Shown in pieces: positions 1-12,700 of a stretch of 64,000 nucleotides of DNA (position 1 is its first letter; every line of letters starts with the position of its first letter). The translations under genes and the position numbers were made by a program. The DNA is from Lanius collurio (taxonomy: Eukaryota > Chordata > Aves > Passeriformes > Laniidae): contig JACBWW010000015.1 in the NCBI GenBank assembly GCA_020086605.1, positions 23,254,483 to 23,318,482 on the forward strand. The letters run 5' to 3'. The notes under the pieces were generated by a model. That model was not told the origin of the DNA. It ran no database searches and worked only from the letters and a program-made list of their open reading frames with translations.

Positions 1-851
1 TAAACACACAATTAATATTGAGTCCTGGAAGTACTACACTCACCTCTAAGGAAACAGGTCACATTTTTAAAGAACTACCTGAATAACACACAGGAATTAA
101 CTGTAACACACTGTTGGTGACTGCATATCTGGATGTCACCTACTATCCTCCTACAACAAAACAGGTTCATCTAGCACCAGAAGATGATCAATATTCAAAG
201 AAATCTTACCAGAGATTATTATCTTCTATAATTGAAGAAGTTCCTTATCCTTACTAAGCTCACTATCAAAAACATCTTCTGTGGGAACCAACATGCCTTA
301 GGAATAGCTTCATCATGAGTGCTGCCTGTGTGTAAAACAATATGTGCAAAGTTTGCTGATCCTTTTAATAAATTACTGGAGTAAATATTTCCCAGATAAT
401 CTTCTTTCCTTTTCTCCTAGAAGAATCTCAGTTATAACTAGTAACACACAATCATAAAGTAATAATTTGCTTCTTTTCTCCATAATGAATGAAACACATA
501 TTATTTCCTCATCTCTTTTTTCCTTACACACCTTCTTACTGAACCTTCTTGCTACATCTTCTCTGCCTCAGAAGTATCAAGTTAGCGATCCACACACATA
601 AACACATGAATGCCCATCTAAAACTCATAGCTGTTGGCTGAGATTTGAAATTTGCTGTGTCTATGGAACCTTTCATAGACTTAAAAAGTTGTTGTTGAAT
701 ATGATACAGTACCTTGATTCAAACAGGGAATAAATGCTACTTCTCTTTTGCAGTCTTCCTTCAAGAACTAATATTGAAGGTGTAATTTTAACGCTCACAT
801 TGCTATTTAAAAGGACAAGCTCCCCTGAGAGATCATCTTTCTGTTTTTCAG
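1..851. other. Non-coding sequence left of the candidate exon
   Basis: AT-rich sequence without a recognisable gene or repeat. The last 20 or so bases form a pyrimidine-rich tract ending in CAG at 849-851, so this would be intron if the exon at 852 is real. A minus-strand open frame covers 673-918, but it is better explained as the shadow of the plus-strand candidate because it lacks a good splice acceptor. Confidence 0.6.
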
Positions 852-918
852 GATTAAAATCAATGGTGCCAGCAATCTGTATTGCTTTGCACAGATGAAG
901 AACCCAGCAGTTTATCAA
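852..918 (+). CDS. Candidate internal coding exon, host gene unidentified
   Basis: Seen: a pyrimidine-rich acceptor (about 831-851, ending ttttcag) precedes 67 nt, and the right edge is a near-consensus donor (CAA then gtaagt at 919). Only one frame is open. It uses the first base to finish a codon and then reads 22 codons beginning IKINGASNLY and ending KNPAVYQ, so the exon ends on a codon boundary. The next candidate exon at 1581 begins in the matching phase. Inference: this could be the penultimate coding exon of a gene entering from the left. I do not recognise the peptide. Exon-like segments of this quality arise by chance in introns, so the call rests mainly on the phase-matched pair. 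Alternative: a pseudo-exon in a long intron. Confidence 0.3.
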
Positions 919-1580
919 GTAAGTTCACTCCAGGATCCAATGATTGGCATTGATTTTGAAGCCTATGAGTACTTAAGCAATGCTATCTGAGTATCACCTA
1001 ATGACCGTATTGTATCTGAACCCATAATTTTCTTGTATTAAAGTTCATATATCACATATAATGATGTTCCCCAGACACTGAGGTTTTCTAACTATAAAAC
1101 AGAGCCATTTTTTAGGAGGCAGCTTTAAAAAAAACAATAAAATGTGCTCCTTCAACTTTTTTTTTGGCCATTTATCCTATAGCCTTCTCATATTATAGCT
1201 CTTACAAGAATGAATGAAAACATAATCTTTTAAAATAAGCAAATTATTCCAGGATCACCTCCTGAGAGATACTACCTCATGTGTGCTTCACTCAAAGGGA
1301 ATGCTGTCAGAGATTTGGTTATTTATTATAAATAAATGGAACCTAAATCATTATGGGTTCAATATAGCAGTATAGCTCAGATATTTTACAGTTTTTCATA
1401 TAACTTGAAAAAATACCTTGAGGATTTTCTGGCTTAAACAACAAATACATAAAATAAAATTAAAAACAACAAACCAAAGCAAATGGAAGAAAATAGATGA
1501 ATGGTCAAAGTAATACTGTGTTTATGAGGTCTCTTATGTTTGAATAAATATGCATGTACTCCCTTTCTTGGATTTTGCAG
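919..1580 (+). other. Putative 662-nt intron between the two candidate exons
   Basis: It starts with gtaagt and ends with a pyrimidine-rich tract and gcag (about 1557-1580). Nothing else is recognisable inside. It is called an intron only on the strength of the two flanking candidate exons. Confidence 0.28.
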
Positions 1581-1676
1581 GGAGTAGGTGAAAAACAGAG
1601 CATACCCAAAAGTGAGGATACTACTGTTGAAAAAGACCTGTTAGAGGAAGCTAAGTGGAAGCTGGGAGGTGACTAA
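1581..1676 (+). CDS. Candidate terminal coding exon with stop codon
   Basis: Seen: a strong acceptor (ccctttcttggattttgcag, 1561-1580) opens directly into an in-frame stretch of 31 codons ending in TAA at 1674-1676. The peptide begins GVGEKQSIPK and ends LLEEAKWKLGGD. It is rich in E, K and D and looks helical, unlike the F/I/N/Y-rich translations of chance open frames in this AT-rich window. The phase (0) matches the end of the 852-918 candidate. A weaker donor-like gtgagg at 1612 could shorten the exon to 31 nt. Possible poly(A) signals (AATAAA) lie at 2144-2149 and 2229-2234, but that hexamer is frequent here. Family unknown. Alternative: a chance acceptor and open frame. Confidence 0.28.
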   Translation, partial: GVGEKQSIPKSEDTTVEKDLLEEAKWKLGGD

Positions 1677-4600
1677 GCAGACAACCTATTTCTGATTTTG
1701 CTGGATTTGCCCTATGCTCGGAAATACAAGAATGACATAAGAAAGGAAGCAAAGTGTTTTGAAGTAGCTCTTTGTTTTGTACAAAAATATAAGGAATAAG
1801 ATGATTTCCAGCCTGCAACTGTTAGAGTTAATCAGATGACTTGAAGTAAGTCAGCAAATAGTTAATGCTGATCTCAACGAGTCAGAATAGATCTGCACAC
1901 AGGAATTAACACCCACCCGGACAAGTCCAAATAGTAGTAGTTGAGCATAAATAATTGCTTAAGGTTTTGATATTTGCCTGGTGTCTCAATCTCAGAATAC
2001 AGTCCTCCAAGCTATGCTCTGATCTCTAATCCTAACAGTGGCAACAAACGTACTGATAGGGTTAAACAGGTTAAAATTATAGGTGAATGAATATTTCAAA
2101 AATATTTACGTAGTGGAAAGAGTTTACACTCTATTTAAAGAGTAATAAAAGGATCCATTAATTTTTATATATATTATCATTCTGCATTTTTTAATATATT
2201 GATGTGTACAACAGAAAGCTTGTCTTGAAATAAATCACAGCAAGGAGAACTTTCTTGGGAATATTAAGTCTCTGGCTTGAAAGTTATGCTGGATTACCAA
2301 AAAACCTAAAAAAACTGAGTCCTTGGGTCAATTATTTAAGCTTCACTGACAAACAGAAATATTTCTCCCACCAAAGGCTTAAGTCAGCTTTTTAAAATTA
2401 CTTTAATTGGAACACTCAATGTAAGATTTTGTTTTATATGATGTGACACGACTACTGCTAACACACAAATCATATGTGGGCTCTTTTCTCAGACAGATCT
2501 GCACCAAGGGTATGAAACATGGTCTTTCATCTTTTTTCTCCATTTTCACCCTGTTAAAAGATTATAGATTAATGTATGCTTAATCGCATCTGATTATATA
2601 AAATATAAACTATCAAAACTATTTCAGATTTAAACAGACTTTCTGGAAAAGTCATACAAGTAGTCTCACTTTTTGGCCTGACCCTAGGGCTGGGTACAAC
2701 CTAGTAAGGTATACTGAAAGTGTGAAGACTCAAATATAATTGAATCTGTTACATTATTTTAAATGTGTTACTCTTCATACTTCAAAAGAATTATTTACTT
2801 AGTGTAGGTTTTAGTGAAGCTCTTCAACTAAATCAGAAGGACAAGAGTATTTATATCTCTCTTTCAATTTAGCAATTCACTGATCTGGGTAGAGAATAGT
2901 CCTTGCCCAATGCTGTCATTGCATAAACTATGTATTAATAGCAATCCTATAAATCATAATTTAATTAAAATCAAAAGCTATCCCAAATTATGAGAAGATA
3001 ACAATGCCTAATCATACTCCCTATTATGAGCCACAGTTGGTCCTAAGAAAGCAGGTAACTTCAAACCTGTGAAATATGTATGTATGAATGTCAAGCATTT
3101 CAAAATTACTCCCATTGATGCAAACAACCAAGGAAAAAAATTAACTGGTAAAAAAGAAGCAAAAATAAACAATCCCCCAAAACTTAAAATGCTGGAAGAG
3201 CTAAAATCATTAATGTAAATGGACCAAATTCTGAAATCATTGATATCAGTGGATCAGCATTCTACTGTCCAGGTAAAGCAACAAAGCAAAGCACTTAAAT
3301 TTTCTCATTGAGCTATTTCTAGTTTATAATTCTATTCACTTAAATTTACAACGAACAGACAAAATTCAAAGCAAAATTAAAATCTCCAAGGCTACCTGAT
3401 AAAAAAATAATAAGGAAAATTCAAGCTAAGTCTGAAAAAAAGCTCTTAATGTTTGCTAGAAGCACAAATAAGCATTTAATACTTTTGACGTCAGGATCTC
3501 AAGGTGAAAGCAGCATGGAAAATTTTGTAACGTGAATCACCCTGGAGCTTTTGCAATGTATGTGTTGGAAATGGGATTGTAACAATTCTGTCTGGTTTTA
3601 CAGATTTGCATTCTTATCACTGATTTAAACCAGGAGTGTAAAACTACACGATGCATTTTGTGTTTTACTTCAGAGGTCTGATTGTGAACTATTCTGTTTA
3701 CCTGATGGGACCTGCATTGTTTCCTTGGCAGTGGCTGATTCCAGGGGGGCCAAAAGGCCATTCTGCACCACAAACTTGTACTGCAGCTGTACTGTCCTCA
3801 AGGAAATCATTTAAGGAATCAGCAGAGTCCCTCTGCTGCCACTGATACTTCTCCACCAAGTATTAATAAAAACAGAACAGGGAAAACACAAGGTACCTGT
3901 GGTGGGACTCCACATCATCAGCAATGACAAAGACTTCCATAAATCACGGTTTAGGTAATACTCAGTTCATATTATTTAGACTAAGGAAGGACAAGGCTTG
4001 ACACATCACTGAGTCATGACTCCTTTCATGCCTTCCCAAAGGCTTGTGGATGTTTTTTGCAGTACAAGACTGGGCTACCTTAATCTGGTTGGGCTAGAAA
4101 CAGCTTTGTAGATTCATTTGGCATTTCACTTCAAATCAGCACAGGAAAGTGCAGTAACTTCCCTTTGCAGCTGAAACTAGCACTAGACCTCATACCTGCT
4201 AAGAGTCACATTTGGATGGTGAGGGTCAGTATATGCAGCTCCCTTAGTGGGATCAGAATGTTAATTGCTACATGCTCAAATTATTTGCTTTCAGCTGCTT
4301 TAAATACATCATCCATCAAAGATAAATTACAGTATTTAAATTGCCTTCTGCCTGTTGTTTTTCAAAGGAAAAAAAAAATCCCAAATCAGTCTTCAAATAG
4401 TTTGTTACTAAATAAGCAATAGGAAGAATTACTTCATATTTGTCTTTCTTTATTTTCCACCTAATTTAGAAGCAGGGCAACTGCTTAAACAGTATACCTG
4501 ATAAATTGCAACAATATAGCACCTCATCCTGTAATTGTTTAGTTAGGTATTTTTTAGGGAATGTTTCTTCCATGTCATTATAAATCCATTTGGAAAAAAA

Positions 4601-7600
4601 AAATCTTCCTGCAGCGGTTGCTTTTGTACTTAATAGCTCAGTGTAAAAGTCAATGCTGAATCTGGAGTGAGGCATCCTGTGCTTACGGCCATGAAACACA
4701 CGTTTGACACACAGAAGTACTCAGACTCAGTAATTTTCCTTCAAGTTAATTTGAAGACAAATTAATACTGCAGGGTATTTTCCACATTATTGTTTCATTC
4801 CATATGACTTACTGCACTAATTGCATTTAAATTTTAGTACTGAAATAAAAGTGAACTGTAAAAAGTCCAGATGTGATTCCTATTTTAGTCTGTGGCTGTA
4901 TTTGACAATTCATCTAAAAATATATGAAGTATTTATAGTACCATAAACATAATACTTAATGTCATACTCAGTAAATAATAAAATACAGTCTTTGTATCCA
5001 AAGACAGATTCTACTTCACAAAGATGAGTAGAGAAATAATTTTTCAAATCATCAGACCTATGCTCATACTTGACCTGGTCAGCTAAATGAAACTACTGCA
5101 TCCTCAAAGCTTTCAGGAAAGCAACAGCTCTGCTGCTCCTAACACAACATTTGGATCTGCAACTTGCTGGAAAGTTTCACAGCTGGATGTGAGATCTTCC
5201 AAGGTTTTGTAAGTGTTTTATAAATTAATAAAACTCCTTCACTGTCATATGAAATGCCTAAATGCCCTGATCCTCTTGCTGTGTGCTTAGTGCTGAGGCA
5301 AGAGAACAGCCATGGGGTGGCAACACCTTCACCCTTGCTCCAAGAACACAGAACCTACACAGGAAAAGTTTCACTTTCTCCTATTCACACACCTGAATCA
5401 TTAACTCCTGCCACATGAGACAAAAGAAGATGAAAAGAAGAAAGGGGGGAGTTATGTGCTATCTTTCATGTTATGTTAAAGGACAGCCATGCCTAGATGA
5501 ACACTTGCTTTGTTTTAATTAAAACAGCTTATGTAAGTGGCTCTTGTTTCATAAGGTTAGATAAAATTTTCAACTTACAAACAATTACTGTAGCTGAAAG
5601 ACAAAATGAAAGGGGTTTGCAGTCAGTTGAAAGCAGTCCAGCTTTATAATCTTTTGTATAGTCCAAATCAATGTCATTCTTTGAAATTTTCCAGCCAAGG
5701 AACGTGAACAGACCAACAGAAATCTTCAAGTGAATCCAATCAGTACATGCTCACTGCTCATTGCCCAAGAAAGAGTTCACATAGTCAGTGAAGCTAAACT
5801 AACAGCTAGACTGCAAGTAAAACTAATACAATCATAAACTGGTAGGCAAAATCTTCATCCCTGTGCAGACACCACCATACATGCCACAGCTGAGGGCGAC
5901 CAAACAAGGTGAAGTGACAGATCTCCATGCAAGTTCAGAGCTTATCACCCAGGAACTCTGCCTTCTCAAGACCAGCCCTGGACACCACGAAAAAATTAAA
6001 GAAAAAAACCAAAACTGTTTGGCCTACACTTGTGTATTTTTCATGGGAAGACTCCTTAACCCTTTCTAATGAATACTAGAAATAGCTTATATTATACTGA
6101 TTATAATTCATTAATGTAGGAGTGAGTAGCTGCCCATGGCCAAAGTAGCCACAACCCAAATAAATATGAACTTCAAAATCTCTCCAAGCCCCAGTGAGAA
6201 AAATCCCAACACACTGAACATCTCTGTCAAAGTTTTATCTACAAAAGCATTAGCTCAGAGTGGAAATTCAGACACAAACTGTAAGCAAGTGAGGATTACA
6301 AAACCATGCCTACTGACAAGTACAGAGCAAGCTGATTCCACAGTAGTATTGTCTCTTTTTTCAACCTCCACAGATTTTTATTTCTTTTTGAAAAAACCAC
6401 TAGGAATGAACAGCATAATAAGGCTTTTCACATCAGGAACTATTTCTGATGTTATAGGAGATACAATACAGCCAGCAAGAACTGGTTGTGTTCAAAGGAC
6501 AGCCCAGAAGCAGGTAGGGACAGATGATAGCACTGGAACAGTAGGGATTGTTCTGTACATAAACCCACAAAAAATGCAAGGTGATCCAGCCTCAGTCTTC
6601 CTGGGAGCAATGCACAAGGACATGAACTTGTGCTTCTGGCCTGTGTCTGTGTCTAGCTAGTGAATCACACCTTTGTACCAGTGCCTGTGCTTGCCTCCCA
6701 AACACCTCTGTTTGCGTGCATGATGGCATTTTGCTTGTCTGGAGTCATGCTTCAGTTAGCTCAAGTGCCTGATCCCAAAATTTCAATGTCTGAGCCTACA
6801 CATAAAACCCAAATATAAGCAGCCCAGGGGTAATGACGATAATCCGATGAGTAAAATAGTCAATGCTAGATATACTCACTGTCCTAACAAATAACGGTGT
6901 CTGTTAACTCTTCTTACGGGTTTTACCTGTAAAAACATGGAATACTGCACTGTTTTGCTAGAGAAGGAGAGGGAATCTTCATGGCTTACACAATATGAAG
7001 CATTTCTACCTTCTGGTTTGCTAGTCTAGGTCTAGAGTCATTCCCAGAAAGCTGTCAGGAGACTGTGGTAGAGGTATGACAGACCCCACCAGGGAAACTG
7101 AACAATTCTTTCCACTTGGGAATTACCAGTGGGTTTCTTCAGCTATACTGTTAGTGCAGAAGATAAGATTTTTCACTGCCAAAACATGTAATTTTAAAGT
7201 AAGTAATAAAACCCTTCATATACCTTTATTATCTATGGTAGAGTTCACTTTTACTATGTTCATTTTTACATCTCTTTTCTTTGGTCTTTCAAAACCCCAA
7301 AGATCTCATATACAGGGAAATATCAACAATATTACTAATTTTTAAATAAAATTCTGGAACAAGCAAAGTTCATATGTGCTATTTTAACCACCAAACTGAG
7401 GTAATTATTAGCATGTTGAAGAGAAGGGATGTAAAAATTATTGTTGCTTTATAGGAAAGCTTAACGAGGCTTTCTATACTGCTTTTATTGCATTTTCTTA
7501 TAACAAATGCTTGAAATAGCTTCCAGAAAACATTCAGCAGATATTTATTTCCCAACAATAGATGACTCTAACAAGGCATATAAAAGCCTCTCATTCTTTT

Positions 7601-9749
7601 CCTGTGTGTTTGAACTTCAGCAGCATGACCAAATGACAATAAGGAATTGAATTTTCTATAAAAGCAAAGCAGCAGATACTTTGCAGATGTTAGAAATGAA
7701 TGGATGAAAAGGAGGCAAATCTTCTTAGAAAAATAACTGGACGAGGAATAAATTGAGGTGATACTAAAAGTAATATATATAATGCTGCTTAAAACTGTAT
7801 GATGCCAAATGTTAATTTTTAGCAAACCATACCACATTAATTGTATTTACAGTTCATATGGATGAACTTGATAAATACCCATAGATAATTCTAGCATTAG
7901 CAATGTCTTGCTCCATCACATTAAAAAAAAAAGCAATTCTAATTAGTGGTCCACGAAGCATATAAAATCCATGGTGTTCATGGGAAAACAACAGAGTGGA
8001 TCATTTGTGTAGCTTCTCTCTAGAAGGGTACAGACTGTCTCTTGTCTGTGAGGAAGAAAACAGAAAAAGGGTGCATTCACATACATGCTTGTGTGACACA
8101 GAGAAATGAATATTTTTACTCCAACATTTAACTCTCTTTAACTATCTGAAGCAAAATTTCTGTTGGTTTGCTTTTTCCACTACTAATAAAATGCAAAAGA
8201 GATTTCAATAACAACACTTGTAAAATATTTCTCCACTGCATTTAATGTAAGCTAATGACAATGGCTTGGAAACTTTTTAACACTGACTTGCCTATTAAGC
8301 CTTTCAGTAATTTAAAAAACCATCTTCAGCAGTCTGAAATTTCATTAATCCTCTGAAGACCGAACTACTGACCAAAACAAAGAATACAACAGTTTTTCAT
8401 TTTACTACACATGAAAGAAAAGCACTATCCATTATAATGATTAATCAAAAAAACCCAATGCAGGCTCCATAATTGTAAATGCTGAATGTCACCCAAGGTA
8501 ACTGAAATACAAGTGTCTAGGCTGTAAGTCATCATAAAATGATTTTGTAACTCCTTACATCTTGGAATAACTTTTTTTCATGACTGCACATACTCCAAAT
8601 CAGAAAAACATGGGTAAATAGGTTCCTTATTTTAAATTCTGCCTGAGACTGCTTTGCTCAAGTCTGCTCCAGCATCAATGGGAGGACTGGTATCTGAAGC
8701 CATGAAGTCTCTGACACTCAAAGGTCCTGAGAAAAGTCTTTTAGCTGCAGGTTTCACATTTTCTGAAATGAAATGTTCACTGTTCAGATTGACTCTATCA
8801 CATCCTTTCTCTATCAGGATCTTTCACTGGAAGCCTTGTTTTTAATTGCTATGTACTCTTTTACCCTGTTACTCTCATTAGTGACATAAGGAAAGTAATT
8901 TTTTTTCATTTTCCTGACTCTTTTGTTATATAACTATCTGATAACTATGTGATCAACACAATATTTACAAAAAATGAACAGCTAAGCAGGTAGTAGGAAA
9001 AATTTTCCGCAGCAAAATTTATCAACAGGCAATCTGAAAGTACATATCACTACTATTATAGCACATTAGATGGTCACTGGAGAAAGAGAAGGATTTTTAT
9101 TTTTTTTTGGTGGGGAAAAGTCCAGGAACAGCAGTACTATTACTGTGGGCAAAGGGGAAGCACTGAATGATGGAAATTGCTCCACTAACTAAGCATAAGT
9201 TAACATATGGCTACACTGACAAGTCATTACAATTCAAATATAGATCTAAAAAAAAAAAAAGGAGAAAAAAAATCACTGTCAGATTTTAGATAATTGACTA
9301 ATCAGAAATAGGATTACTTTGAGATGTAATTTATTCAGAATAAATGAAACTCTGAGTTTACTCCTGAAGGAGATCTATCAGAGATTCAATTTCATTACTC
9401 AAAATTGAGTTAAGTGAATAAGGGACTCTTCAGTTTGATGCCTGAATTAAAGTGATCAGATCAATCAGAAATATTTTGTCAGGCCTAAAATTAAATATTA
9501 CTTTAATTGAAGAATTATTTACTGCGTTAACCTTTCTTTTAGAATTAAAAATTGCACCACCATTTGGAAAAGTCAATCTCATTTGGAAAACTTGAAAGCA
9601 ATCATTAGCCACTTAAAAAGATAAATTACCAGGTTTAGTAGCTAAAGTTTCTTAGATTAACTGCACATGAATTGGAAAACAGAATATAAACTTGAAAGAA
9701 AGATGCAGCTTCAGAGACTGCGCATTTTTTCCCTTCTTTCCATCCACAG
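1677..9749. other. Non-coding stretch, possibly 3' UTR then intergenic
   Basis: No recognised gene or transposable element. If the candidate terminal exon is real, the first few hundred bases would be 3' UTR. It contains the window's longest open frame (6136-6660 +, 174 codons, no recognised domain), overlapping plus and minus open frames at 3537-3845, an exon-like 48-nt segment at 4171-4218 (+) and one at 6880-6926 (-). None is convincing as a gene. Confidence 0.55.
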
Positions 9750-12700
9750 AAGTGCTTCCCAAATTACAGACTAAGAGAAGCCTTGGCTGGAAGGGGCATT
9801 ATCCTTCACTGCCTTCTGTTTGTGCTAGACACAAATTCCAGCATTAGAAATAAGAAATTGTCAAGTCCCTGTTCATGGACAAGTTTAATGAATTTCTGTA
9901 GAAAAGATAAAGCTCAGTTTTCAGGAAAGGAGTTACTAATAATTTCAATGACATATTTTTTCCTAAGATCCTAATGGGGAAGAAATCCTACAGGCTTTCT
10001 TCCATTTTGTATTGACCACAAACAGAACCATCACAGAAATTACTAATAAAAATGAAAAAAAATCCCTTAGCATGTAAACTACATCTGTTAGAAACTGCCA
10101 TTTTTGCTTATTTTCATGGGAAGAAAGAGTTTACAAACCCTCAAAATATTAAAGAATTTCATACAGAAATTACTTCAAAATAAATCTTTATTAATGAACT
10201 ATATTTTATGGAGGTTTTGAAGGGAAATTTTTGAGAAATATTCAATTACAGGAACTTGAGGCAGCTCAAGAAGCCCAGAGAATGCTTTATTTTTAAAATC
10301 TCCTAGGGGTTTAAAATTTATTCAGCAAGAGCCTATCTAATTTCAATAGATTACCTCAGTTTTCATCTTTTAACTTTCAAAATAAGTGCAAAACAATGCA
10401 TCTCACTTTTACACACTATAAATGGCAGCAAAAGCATAGACAATAAACCGAAACCAATTCTTCAAGTTGATGGCTTCCATACTCTACTTTTCCTTGACTG
10501 AGGTGAAATCAAGTCCATGAATTCAAAGCATGACAGGAAGAAGTGATTATGCCTGAATTTAGTGAATCTTGCCCTGATAGACTATTTATTTTGAAGATGA
10601 AAGACTAAGTTTTTGAAGAACTATTCTATTTAAACACGACATAGTATCTAATTTTTAATCAAATTATGACCACAGTATTTTCTGCATGCTCAGTAATGAG
10701 ACAGCCGAGATGACCAATGCCACAGAAAGACAACAACAACATATCTGTTTTCTTTTTCCACAGTTAGATGAAGTATGCAAACCAAACTGGCTTTTAATGC
10801 ACCACTGTACAGAGCAGTCCAATAAATACCACTCTCCCTCATCAAGCATGAACCGATGAATAACAAAATTATCCTTCTTTTCAATCATGAAATGAAGAAA
10901 CAAAGGCAAATAAAAACCACATGTTTTTATTAATGTAGAAACTTTCTATTTTACATCTTCTATGTAAGTTCTATGATTTTTATGAGTGGGTTCCAAATTT
11001 GCTAAATGAAATTTCCAGTCATCAATGTTTTAAAATAATCACTTTTTAAAAATTTTCATTGTGCTAATGTTTGTTTCCATGGAAACAGGAATGAAAGCAG
11101 AAGCTGCTGTTAAAAGAATTAGAATTCTCTCCCACAAATGAAAGCCTTAAAAATAATAATATATTAATAAAACAATTGTCAGAATATATACTTTCTCATT
11201 TTGCAAAAGCAGAGCATGATCTTACACTCACTGGAGTTAATAGGGCTATAACTTTTGATTACATTACAATAAGCCTAAATCACCAAGAACATATTACTGA
11301 GTTAAAAAACCCGATGAAAAGATTATTCAGTTAAATAGATAATTTTCTGATGAATTTTTAAATTGAATTTAGCAGGTGACTGTCAGATCAAGCCTTTTTT
11401 TGAAACAGTACAATGAAGAATTGTGAGCCAAAACCAAAACAATAGATACTAAGGATTATTACTATTTACATAATTTATTTCTAATACTGTTGTTTAATTT
11501 TCTTGGAAGTGAATTACTTCCATTAAAACCTGACTGGAAATTTTTTTACAATTAGCCAGATACAGCTCTATGCTCTACCCAAATAGCAATGGAATCTGTG
11601 GACATCCTAGCTGCATATATCTGAATTTAATGTTCTACAGCATTTTCTTAGTCAGATGTTCAGTCTGGAGAACTCACATCTGGTCTATGGTTGGAAGGAG
11701 AGTTTTGCACTCTTCTGTGAGGGTAAAACTTCCTCATAAATCTCAAAATACACTGACCTATTTTCCTATGCTTACAACTAATATCCTACATAGAAGATAA
11801 TTCTGATAGATAAACCTTTATTACCATGGTATGACTTTACAAACAGGCAGGTATTTTTAATACGCTTTTATAAAGCATCGTTTTAACCAAACTACTACTT
11901 ACATCGCAGCTCCATGTATTTTGATGAAGACTACAAGAAAATGACTGCCAATACTTTTTCCTAAGAGACTCAGTTTTCACTAGTATGCAAGCCTATTCAC
12001 TATGAATTTCGTTAAAATTCTGACATAAAACTTCTTAAATCTTTTCATTCACAACTTACACATTTACCACAACCACCTTGGGTATTACTCTTTATCAGAA
12101 AACCACTCCATTGAAAAAGGTTTCTTCCTCTGCAATGCACCATGAATCAGAAAAATAGTCACCTTCTCAGTGTTTTATCTTATTTCCTTGTTTTGTCTTT
12201 TTGTTTGAACAAATAAGTTTTCTAGTGCTTTGAAAAAACTTGACAGGGGACACATACAATTGTCTACACTAGGAACTTAACTCGCATAATTTCAGTCCTA
12301 CATATTTTCTGCTGTAATTAAAATCACCACAATTTAAAACTCTGACATGTTTATATTTGTCCCAAGTAATTAAACTTTGAGAGATTGCAACATTAAACTG
12401 CCATTTATGAACCAACTAAGAATCTCTTAATTTTGATATTAGGTTGGTTTATTTTTAATTTTTCATTGAATGAAATTCCAAGCCTAGAAGGTTAGTTTCA
12501 CTGCATTCAATTCTGGCACTTTTCTTATCACTAGACAGTATGAAATTCTTTGGATATTATACGGCTATTTCAGGCATCTGATCCATTTTCTTTTCTGTCT
12601 GTAAAGTTGATTGTCAGGTACCACATAACTGTATTGATTTTTGTTGCCTTCCCACTCTGTTTCAGGAACATCTATTATAGCAAGGCTCTTTCTGCGCTAT

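Noticed and set aside
3537..3845. Overlapping plus and minus open frames around a ggggggcc word
   Set aside because: No splice donor, no domain, and no match to a known repeat that I recognise. Recorded as chance.
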